NCBI GenBank assembly: GCA_958346165.1
Contig: CATVQO010000065.1
Coordinates: forward strand, 1 to 7,212
Reading direction: 5' to 3'
Source: an uncultured Collinsella sp.
GTDB lineage: Bacteria; Actinomycetota; Coriobacteriia; Coriobacteriales; Coriobacteriaceae
Length of the DNA stretch: 7,212 nt
Below, one piece after another: positions 1 to 4,631 of this stretch. The first letter of the stretch is position 1. Every line of letters starts with the position of its first letter. The notes beneath the pieces were generated by a model, which was given only the letters and a program-made list of their open reading frames with translations, ran no database searches and was not told the origin of the DNA. The translations under genes were made by a program, and so were the position numbers.

Positions 1-470
1 GCACCGCCATCAACGACACCTCGTCGGTAACGGCTGCGGCGAGCGCCTGGGACAGCATGCATCCCGGCGCCAATGTGCTCGAGAGCGCCACAGTGGTCAA
101 GCTCACCAGGACGCTGGCCATTATTCCCATCACGCTGGTCCTCGCATGCTGGCAGATGCATCTGGCGCGCAAGGCCGGCGGCGACGCTAGGAGCACGTTC
201 TCGCTTAAACGCGCGTTTCCCATGTTTGTGCTGTTCTTTGTGCTGGCGAGTGTGATCACCACGGTGCTTCAGCTTCCCGTGTCCATCACGGCGCCCATCA
301 AGGAGCTGTCGAAATTCTTTATTGTGATGGCCATGGCGGCTATTGGTTTTAATACCGATATCGTTGAGCTGGTCAAAAAGGGCGGCAAGCCCATCGCGCT
401 GGGCTTTTGCTGCTGGATTGGCATTGCGTGCATGAGTTTGGGAATGCAGCACGTGCTGGGAATCTGGTAG
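1..470 (+). CDS. YeiH/UPF0324-family putative sulfate exporter, C-terminal part
   Basis: The gene enters from the left edge; its first complete codon is at 3 and it stops with TAG at 468-470, leaving 155 residues. The first residues, TAINDTSSVTAAA, followed by ATVVKLTRTLAIIPI, match the conserved block of the YeiH/UPF0324 inner-membrane family, often annotated as putative sulfate exporters. About four hydrophobic segments follow: around LAIIPITLVLACW, FPMFVLFFVLASVITTVL, KFFIVMAMAAIGF and a C-terminal ALGFCCWIGIACMSLGM. Family members are usually about 330-350 residues, so a little under half is present. The end looks natural, with no frameshift. The substrate is not settled for the family, so 'sulfate exporter' is only a label. 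The next gene downstream is a regulator on the same strand and may control this transporter. The family call is secure; the function is not. Confidence 0.9.
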   Translation, partial: TAINDTSSVTAAASAWDSMHPGANVLESATVVKLTRTLAIIPITLVLACWQMHLARKAGGDARSTFSLKRAFPMFVLFFVLASVITTVLQLPVSITAPIKELSKFFIVMAMAAIGFNTDIVELVKKGGKPIALGFCCWIGIACMSLGMQHVLGIW

Positions 471-522
471 AGAAGTAGCTTATTTGCGTGCTGCGTGCTG
501 GTGAGCGCATTCTCACGGTGGA

Positions 523-587
523 GCGATAGGAGCTCTTGCGGGTATGGCTTGTCCGCAGGTTTATAAGTCCCGAAGAGCTCTTATCGC
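523..587. repeat. Long imperfect inverted repeat upstream of the regulator
   Basis: The left arm at 523-542 (GCGATAGGAGCTCTTGCGGG) pairs with the right arm at 569-587 (CCCGAAGAGCTCTTATCGC). This gives about 19 pairs with one G-T wobble (529/581) and one bulged G at 538, around a 26-base loop. Each arm carries its own GAGCTC palindrome. No T-run follows, so it is not a standard intrinsic terminator. It could be a folded leader RNA, a read-through barrier after the transporter, or a spaced protein-binding site. It overlaps the next hairpin, so the two cannot form fully at the same time. Confidence 0.7.
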
Positions 588-611
588 CCCGCCAGGATGG
601 CGATGCGGGGC
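583..611. repeat. GC-rich hairpin overlapping the preceding inverted repeat
   Basis: GCCCCGC at 586-592 pairs with GCGGGGC at 605-611. Alternatively ATCGCC at 583-588 pairs with GGCGAT at 599-604. Both use bases of the right arm of the 523-587 inverted repeat, so these are competing folds. No T-run follows. I see no known riboswitch or T-box consensus here. Confidence 0.5.
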
Positions 612-648
612 AACACCTATACTCGCAGGACGGCGCTTTCTGCCCTAT

Positions 649-686
649 AGTGTTTGGTGAGCAATATTGTTCAATTTTGAAACACT
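649..686. promoter_or_regulatory. Candidate operator: nested inverted repeats before the Fis-type regulator
   Basis: AGTGTTT at 649-655 is matched by AAACACT at 680-686, with a 24-base spacer. Inside lies the perfect 8-base palindrome CAATATTG (662-669), with flanks that are almost symmetric. This AT-rich patch sits 50-90 bases before the regulator's start codon, where an autoregulatory site would be expected. I could not place a convincing -35/-10 pair around it, so the promoter itself stays unassigned. Confidence 0.35.
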
Positions 687-736
687 CGGTCGTGCGATCG
701 CCGGCGGTTGCACGTCGCTGCAGACAGGGGCAAATC

Positions 737-1954
737 ATGGATAGCGATGCCAAGCTGAACATCTTGACCGATGCCCTGGCTGCTGCCGGGGCATCGGCAT
801 TGGCAATCGATGCGCGTGGGGACGTCGCGATCTCGACCATGAATGACGCGGCGCTTGAGCGGGATGTGGCGGTTTTTGTCGCTGAGCGCCTCGACCGTAT
901 AGGAGACGGTGCGCGTCTGGTTATGGGGCGTGCGGGTGCGCGCCTGAGCCTGACCGTTCGCCCCACCGACAAAGAGGGCGGGGGCCTTTGGGTCGTCGTG
1001 GTCCGCAAGGTGCGCGGCGCCGCGGCGCATGCGGGTATCGAGTGGCTCAACGCCGACGAGGTTGAGGCCCGCTACGAATCGAGTGCGTACGGCATCGTTG
1101 AGGGGGCGACCTCGGTGGCTGCGCCGGTTGCAGAGAGTTACGCGCGCGGTGTGCCCCTTATGCTCGAGGGTGAGCTGGGAGCGGGCCAGGTCGAGATCGC
1201 CAAGCGCCTCTATCTGGACGGTCCTTTTGCCGGTCAGCCCTTTGTTTCCGTTGCGCTCGATGAGCTCACCGAGCGCGGTTGGCGCCATGTGCTCAAAAGC
1301 GCCGAATCGCCGCTGTTCCAAACGGGGCTGACCCTTTGCATTGAGGGCTGGAATGCGGTTGGCCCCCAGCGCCTCCGCGAGCTGGTCTCCACGATGACCG
1401 ACACCGCGTTGGCGACGCGCTGCCATGTGGTTCTGACGGCGAATGACATGCCGGGCGGCGGCGAAAGTGATCAAGCCGCCTTTGTGACCGAGCGCTTCGC
1501 CTGTGCGGTGAGCGTCGCGCCGGCAATCGCCGAGCAGGGAGCCGCGTCGACGAAGGTCGCGCGCTATTTGGAATATCTCGCTGATGCATTTGGGACGGCA
1601 GCGCCCACGCTGTCTGCCGCGGCGACGAAGACGCTCGATGCTTACCGCTGGCCGCGCAACTATCTGCAGCTCCGCGAGGTCTCGGAACGACTGTATATAT
1701 TGGTGGGGACGGGCACGGTGGACCGCGCTGTGGCGGAGGAAGTGCTCGCCCAAGAGGACGTGATTAAGACCGCAACCTTTGGCGCCCCGACGCTTGAAAG
1801 TGACCTGTATATCCTGCGACCGCTGGCCGATACCGAGCGAGATATCGCGCATCTGGTTGTAGACCATCTCCACGGCAACCGAACCCGTGCGGCGGAGGTG
1901 CTGGGCATAAGCCGTACAACGCTGTGGCGCTTGCTGAAGGACGATGACCGTTGA
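737..1954 (+). CDS. Fis-type transcriptional regulator with a degenerate sigma-54-activator (AAA+) domain
   Basis: The protein has 405 residues. I chose ATG 737, which follows a purine-rich AGGGG at about 727-730; the frame is open further upstream but that stretch lies in the hairpin-rich gap. Residues 1-105 are an unrecognised N-terminal, possibly sensory, domain. Residues 120-340 follow the sigma-54-activator AAA+ outline: LEGELGAGQVEIAKRLY at 143-159, PFVSVALDEL at 168-177, LTLCIEGW at 198-205, HVVLTAND at 230-237 and YRWPRNYLQLREVSERLYIL at 303-322. The Walker A lysine is Gln151, the Walker B acids are gone (CIEGW), and the stretch that normally carries GAFTGA is missing. Residues 365-402 form a Fis-family helix-turn-helix (NRTRAAEVLGISRTTLWRLL). 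Actinobacteria generally lack sigma-54, so it probably acts on ordinary sigma-70 promoters without ATP-driven remodelling. It lies downstream of the YeiH-type transporter, a plausible target. Confidence 0.85.
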   Translation: MDSDAKLNILTDALAAAGASALAIDARGDVAISTMNDAALERDVAVFVAERLDRIGDGARLVMGRAGARLSLTVRPTDKEGGGLWVVVVRKVRGAAAHAGIEWLNADEVEARYESSAYGIVEGATSVAAPVAESYARGVPLMLEGELGAGQVEIAKRLYLDGPFAGQPFVSVALDELTERGWRHVLKSAESPLFQTGLTLCIEGWNAVGPQRLRELVSTMTDTALATRCHVVLTANDMPGGGESDQAAFVTERFACAVSVAPAIAEQGAASTKVARYLEYLADAFGTAAPTLSAAATKTLDAYRWPRNYLQLREVSERLYILVGTGTVDRAVAEEVLAQEDVIKTATFGAPTLESDLYILRPLADTERDIAHLVVDHLHGNRTRAAEVLGISRTTLWRLLKDDDR

Positions 1955-1965
1955 GCGAGGCGCCC

Positions 1966-1994
1966 GTGACCGCACGCGACGCGTGTGCTACAGT
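1966..1994 (+). promoter_or_regulatory. Sigma-70-like promoter with extended -10
   Basis: A -35-like GTGACC (1966-1971) is separated by 17 bases from a -10 TACAGT (1989-1994), which has an extended TGC just before it. Transcription would start near 2001, about 38 bases before the chosen start codon of the membrane protein. This placement argues against the earlier in-frame ATG at 1985, which lies inside the promoter. Confidence 0.55.
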
Positions 1995-2038
1995 CCAAAG
2001 CGTTATTGTTTCGATTTGGTTACGGCGTGCGAGGGCAT

Positions 2039-2614
2039 ATGGCTGAGACTTCAAAACCGAGCCGCAGAAGGCGGAGTGCCGCGCCGGTCAACCGACGCAC
2101 AACATCGGTGACGTGGGGCAAACACGCCTCGGGGTTTGATGGCTCGTTCAAGCGTACTAAATACGGCTATCCTTCGGCAAGCGCCCGCTTGGCAATGCAG
2201 GCAGAGTCCTCGCTGTGGGGCCGCAAACGCGTGGTGGGCTCAAAGCTCAAGCACGACGGAACGCTCGGCTACATCAGCCGCGGGGCGGCTCGCCGCAGCG
2301 GGCTCAATCCCGCCGGCTGGCATCGCTACGTGCCGATCGTGGCCGCCGTTGCAGTGATCGTCATCGCGCTCGCTGCGCTCGGATATGCCGGCGGTGGCGC
2401 CAACTTGGACGCAATGTTTAAATCGCCCGAGCTCGCGCATGTAGGTACAGAAGTTGTCGAGGGCGCTCAGGCCCAGACGAGCGTCGCGCCCCAGCGCGGT
2501 ATCGTTGCGGCGGCCTCCACCATCGCCGATGTGCAAAAGGACGAAGACAAGCAAGGCGACGACGTCGATGCGAATCAGACGAGCGAAACGGCAATAACTC
2601 CATCGGCGGGATAA
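2039..2614 (+). CDS. Unrecognised single-pass membrane protein
   Basis: The protein has 191 residues and I do not recognise a family. The start at ATG 2039 follows GAGGG at 2031-2035 and lies downstream of the predicted promoter; the in-frame ATG at 1985 would lie within that promoter. Residues 1-95 are strongly basic (SRRRRSA near the start, later GRKRVVGSKLKHDG and SRGAARRSG). One hydrophobic helix spans about residues 98-117. The remaining 75 or so residues are acidic and low in complexity (KDEDKQGDDVDANQTSET), ending TPSAG. By the positive-inside rule the basic part should be cytoplasmic and the tail outside. No cleavage site, lipobox or catalytic motif is visible. It has its own promoter and is probably monocistronic. 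It could be a cell-envelope or nucleic-acid-associated anchor, but that is a guess. Confidence 0.75.
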   Translation: MAETSKPSRRRRSAAPVNRRTTSVTWGKHASGFDGSFKRTKYGYPSASARLAMQAESSLWGRKRVVGSKLKHDGTLGYISRGAARRSGLNPAGWHRYVPIVAAVAVIVIALAALGYAGGGANLDAMFKSPELAHVGTEVVEGAQAQTSVAPQRGIVAAASTIADVQKDEDKQGDDVDANQTSETAITPSAG

Positions 2615-2624
2615 GTTGCGAGTG

Positions 2625-2661
2625 GGGCAGCTAATTTGGGACGGGGCTTTTTTAGCTGCCC
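2625..2661 (+). terminator. Ten-base-pair hairpin after the membrane protein, T-run inside the loop
   Basis: GGGCAGCTAA (2625-2634) and TTAGCTGCCC (2652-2661) are perfect inverted arms around a 17-base loop containing GGGACGGGGC and a T-run. It lies 10 bases after the stop codon, where a terminator is expected. However, the T-run is inside the loop and merges into the right arm (2648-2653) rather than following the stem. It may be a non-canonical terminator, an mRNA 3'-end stabiliser, or one copy of a dispersed intergenic palindrome. Confidence 0.45.
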
Positions 2662-2734
2662 AAGACAGTGGCTCATTCGATGTCAGTCGCCAAAAGCGAG
2701 CGAGCCGCATTTGCGCCAAGGTGACGTGAAATGA

Positions 2735-2769
2735 GAGGGCGCTGACCTTCTGGTCGCGCCCTCGAAATT
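2735..2769. terminator. Strong hairpin between convergent genes, possibly a bidirectional terminator
   Basis: GAGGGCGC (2735-2742) pairs with GCGCCCTC (2756-2763). After a single bulged T, GACC (2744-2747) pairs with GGTC (2752-2755) around a TTCT loop, giving 12 pairs. The flanks are only mildly A/T-rich (GAAATT on the right; ATTTCAC read leftward). It sits between the rightward membrane-protein gene and the leftward nitroreductase gene and could end transcripts from either side. The weak T-runs limit confidence. Beyond the two hairpins I see no gene in 2615-2842. Confidence 0.5.
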
Positions 2770-2842
2770 GAACGTCAGATTGGCGTGAATGCGGCCCGCG
2801 CAGCGTCAACGAGCCCGCCGTTCGGTAGAATGGCGGAACTAA

Positions 2843-3364
2843 TTACCTTACGTAGACCACGTTGTCGCGGCGGGGTTTGGGCTCGGGCAGCGTGTCCTCG
2901 GCATAGCCCAGAATGCAGTGACCGACACCGCGCAGGCTGCCGTCGGCGGGTAGACCCCAACTGGCCAGTAGCTCCAGGCCCTCGGGCGAATCGAAAACCT
3001 CGTGGGCGCGATGAATCCAGCACGAATCAACGCCCAGCGCATAGGCAGCGTTGAGCAGGTTGCCCATGGCGAGCGAGCCGTCTTCCAGATGTGTGGGCAC
3101 GCTGCGGTCAACCAGCACCACCACAACGGTCTTGGCGCCATAGAAGGGGTCGCTGTTGCTGCCCATGACTTGCGCGTTGAGCTGCGAGAGACGCTCGACG
3201 GTCGCGGGGTCGGTGACGGCGACAAACGTCACCGGCTGGCGGCCCATGCCGCTCGGTGCATATTGGCCGGCTTCGATAATACGTGCAAGCTTTTCGGCCT
3301 CGACGGGACGATCGCTGTAGTTGCGGCAGCTGCGGCGGTGAATGAGTGCTTCGATAGTCTCCAT
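2843..3364 (-). CDS. Nitroreductase-family FMN oxidoreductase
   Basis: The protein has 173 residues, typical for the short nitroreductase family. These are usually FMN-dependent, homodimeric cytoplasmic enzymes that reduce nitro compounds, quinones or other acceptors with NAD(P)H. The start is the ATG at 3362-3364, which has a strong AAGGAG at 3370-3375 five bases upstream; an in-frame ATG at 3460 has no such site and would add a non-homologous leader. Visible signatures are METIEALIHRRSCRNYSDRPV at the N terminus (the basic RRS.R FMN-phosphate motif, residues 10-14), APSGMGRQP (36-44), the helix SLAMGNLLNAAYALGVDSCW (97-116) and GHCILGY (148-154). The C-terminal PKPRRDNVVYV tail is also typical. 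It faces away from the 96-residue protein and converges on the membrane-protein gene. The substrate cannot be told from sequence. Confidence 0.92.
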   Translation of the reverse strand: METIEALIHRRSCRNYSDRPVEAEKLARIIEAGQYAPSGMGRQPVTFVAVTDPATVERLSQLNAQVMGSNSDPFYGAKTVVVVLVDRSVPTHLEDGSLAMGNLLNAAYALGVDSCWIHRAHEVFDSPEGLELLASWGLPADGSLRGVGHCILGYAEDTLPEPKPRRDNVVYVR

Positions 3365-3475
3365 GGTGTCTCCTTGCGGTGGCGTTGCAGATGCCCCGTT
3401 CATACCCGTCGGGCTCAAACGATAGACGGTCAATTGCCCGGCCAAAAGGATAGATTCCAATTGGGAAAGTAGGTT

Positions 3476-3504
3476 TGCATAAAAGTACCTTCAGAATGTG
3501 ACAA
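3476..3504 (-). promoter_or_regulatory. Weak candidate promoter for the nitroreductase
   Basis: On the minus strand, TTGTCA (3499-3504) is followed 17 bases later by TATGCA (3476-3481). The -35 matches consensus at five of six positions but the -10 only at three. It would give a leader of about 105 bases. The stretch is AT-richer than its surroundings, as expected for a divergent promoter region, but this assignment is tentative. Confidence 0.25.
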
Positions 3505-3584
3505 ACAAATGGGATGGTTAAACGTTTTATCCCGTCTACCCTGCGGTTTTTTACCACTTGCCTAAATGACGAACGCATAACCTC

Positions 3585-3639
3585 TGATAAAGGTTTTACT
3601 AAAGGAGTACCAACGTTTATCAATGCGCCGTGGTGGCGC
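3585..3639 (+). promoter_or_regulatory. Structured leader of the 96-residue protein gene
   Basis: TGATAAA (3585-3591) and TTTATCA (3616-3622) form 7-base arms; within them GGT...ACT and AGTACC can add about six pairs around a purine-rich AAAGG loop. A second small hairpin follows at once: GCGCC (3625-3629) with GGCGC (3635-3639). The true ribosome binding site AGGAGGT at 3646-3652 lies just after both. A decoy-like AAAGGAG (3601-3607) sits inside the first hairpin, too far from any start codon to be useful. Confidence 0.35.
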
Positions 3640-3658
3640 CGGGCCAGGAGGTAACATC

Positions 3659-3949
3659 ATGTTCCAGGCTGGAGATGTCGTCGAGACCGATTTCGAAGGA
3701 TTTCTGAAGCTGCTGCGTTCCAAGACGCGCGCTTTCGTGTCGATCAACGATCACGAGTACTACATCACGCACACCGATGGCTATTGGCGTGTTCAGGATT
3801 GCGAGGCCCTCAACGACAAGGGCCACTTTACTGACTGTTCTGAGTTGGTCAACACGGTCTGCGAGGTCGTCGAGCTGCCGTGGATTGCCGGCAAGAGCCT
3901 GCATGACAGCTTCTCGGGCGCTACGGTCTATGAGGCCGTCGCCGCTTAA
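3659..3949 (+). CDS. Unrecognised small soluble protein (96 residues)
   Basis: The start at ATG 3659 is set by AGGAGGT at 3646-3652 with six bases of spacing; an in-frame ATG at 3623 lies in a hairpin and lacks a well-placed site. The protein begins MFQAGDVVETDFEGFLKLL and ends VYEAVAA. It is acidic, has no membrane helix or signal peptide, and has cysteines at 48, 60 and 68. Aromatic and charged residues alternate (FVSINDHEYYITHTDGYWRVQD, in two parts: 26-39 and 40-47), which suggests a small beta-rich fold with helices on either side. The strong binding site and perfect terminator suggest a well-expressed single-gene unit. I know no family for it; it is likely a conserved hypothetical of its order. 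Confidence 0.85.
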   Translation: MFQAGDVVETDFEGFLKLLRSKTRAFVSINDHEYYITHTDGYWRVQDCEALNDKGHFTDCSELVNTVCEVVELPWIAGKSLHDSFSGATVYEAVAA

Positions 3950-3975
3950 CAGGCAATAAAACCCGATTTTCACGT

Positions 3976-4011
3976 GACCGCTGGCGCCGCCCCCGCGCCG
4001 GCGGTCTTTTT
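3976..4011 (+). terminator. Intrinsic terminator of the 96-residue protein gene
   Basis: GACCGCTGGCGC (3976-3987... shifted by at most one base at the left edge) pairs with GCGCCGGCGGTC (3995-4006) as a 12-pair stem with one T-G wobble and a C-rich loop of seven bases, followed directly by TTTTT at 4007-4011. It lies 26 bases after the stop codon and also insulates the MarR promoter downstream. Confidence 0.92.
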
Positions 4012-4028
4012 CTGCCGATAGGCCATAA

Positions 4029-4042
4029 AAATGCACGCATTT
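4029..4042. repeat. Short inverted repeat upstream of the MarR promoter
   Basis: AAATGC (4029-4034) and GCATTT (4037-4042) are perfect arms separated by AC. The site lies just upstream of the -35 element at 4055. It could be an activator or repressor site, but six-base arms can arise by chance. Confidence 0.3.
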
Positions 4043-4054
4043 GCGGAGAGCCTG

Positions 4055-4083
4055 TTGACGATAGTCAAAACTCGGACTAATCT
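4055..4083 (+). promoter_or_regulatory. Promoter of the MarR-ABC operon
   Basis: A -35 TTGACG (4055-4060) lies 17 bases before a -10-like TAATCT (4078-4083), so transcription should start near 4090, about 40 bases before the MarR start codon. The -35 is the left half of the inverted repeat TTGACGATAGTCAA, so a bound repressor would block polymerase directly. Confidence 0.6.
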
Positions 4084-4116
4084 AGAGACACATAATTGGT
4101 CAAAAATCGGACAATT
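4055..4116. promoter_or_regulatory. Probable MarR operator: inverted repeat plus two direct repeats
   Basis: Three elements overlap the promoter. The inverted repeat TTGAC-GATA-GTCAA spans 4055-4068. A 16-base direct repeat occurs twice: GTCAAAACTCGGACTAA at 4064-4080 and GTCAAAAATCGGACAA at 4099-4114, matching at 14 of 16 positions, 35 bases apart. Each copy begins GTC and contains GGAC, so is itself partly symmetric. AATTG (4094-4098) and CAATT (4112-4116) frame the second copy. MarR proteins bind such short dyads as dimers and commonly repress their own operon; binding by this one is inferred. Confidence 0.6.
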
Positions 4117-4130
4117 GAATGGTGGGATAG

Positions 4131-4631
4131 ATGAATAGTGCGGTTACGCTGGTCGACTTCGATCGGTTGCTCAATGGACTCGACCATATCTATTCGGAGT
4201 TCTCGCGCGCCTGCGGCCTTTCGGACTGCGCCTACTGGATGCTCGTCGACACGAGTGCAGCGGGCGGAAGCGTTGCCGTGAGTCGGCTGACGAGTGAATG
4301 GTTCTACAGCAAACAGACCATCAATTCGGCGATTAAAACGCTTAGGGCGCGAGGGCTTGCGACGTTGGAGTTTGCCGAGGGCAGTCGTAAAAACAAGGTT
4401 GTACGACTGACCGAAGAAGGCGTGCGGTTTGCCAAGCGCTACGCGTTGCCGGCGCAAAAAGCCGAGCAACAGGCATTCGAGGCGCTCGAGCCGTGGGAAC
4501 AGTGCGAGATCATGCGCTTGGTCGGTAAGTTCTCCCATGTTCTTAACGAAGAGTGCGAGGCATTTAAACGGCAAGTGGCCGCCGAGAACGAGACTGACGA
4601 TAAGGGCGAGGGGGACGCATGCGACTCTTAA
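4131..4631 (+). CDS. MarR-family transcriptional regulator
   Basis: The protein has 166 residues, typical of MarR. The start ATG 4131 is preceded by a modest GGTGGG (4121-4126). The winged helix-turn-helix covers about residues 35-100: the recognition helix is in SKQTINSAIKTLRARGL (60-76), and the wing is LEFAEGSRKNKVVRLTEEG (79-97). The N-terminal helix (8-28) and the C-terminal helices (105-150) would form the dimer interface. Such proteins usually repress and let go of DNA on binding a small ligand or on oxidation. Here Cys28, Cys33, Cys125 and Cys142 are present but no known redox pair is evident. The 3' end overlaps the first ABC gene by 13 bases, so the two are translationally linked. 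The repeats in the promoter suggest autoregulation together with the exporter. Confidence 0.92.
   Translation: MNSAVTLVDFDRLLNGLDHIYSEFSRACGLSDCAYWMLVDTSAAGGSVAVSRLTSEWFYSKQTINSAIKTLRARGLATLEFAEGSRKNKVVRLTEEGVRFAKRYALPAQKAEQQAFEALEPWEQCEIMRLVGKFSHVLNEECEAFKRQVAAENETDDKGEGDACDS

Noticed and set aside
536..736. Upstream extension of the Fis-type regulator to an ATG-equivalent start at 536
   Set aside because: The extra 67 codons run through the hairpins and AT-rich operator-like patch, and the translated stretch looks non-protein-like. ATG 737 has a purine-rich site at a proper distance.
523..736. Known riboswitch or T-box in the gap before the Fis-type regulator
   Set aside because: Hairpins are present, but I find no T-box, cobalamin, SAM, TPP or other consensus core and no terminator/antiterminator T-run, so no class can be named.
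373..1975. Long minus-strand open frames opposite the Fis-type regulator (225 and 434 codons)
   Set aside because: Their translations are Arg/His/Gln-rich and low in structure, lack plausible start signals and match no family. They mirror the codon bias of the well-supported plus-strand gene.
1985..2038. Earlier start for the single-pass membrane protein at 1985
   Set aside because: It lies within the predicted -10 element at 1989-1994 and upstream of the likely transcription start.
3365..3460. Longer nitroreductase beginning at 3460 on the minus strand
   Set aside because: The extra 32 residues do not resemble the family, whereas the ATG at 3364 has an AAGGAG five bases away and begins exactly at the conserved METIEALIHRRS.
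3002..3472. Plus-strand open frame of 156 codons opposite the nitroreductase
   Set aside because: It is the antisense of a clear FMN enzyme, has no ribosome binding site and no family resemblance.
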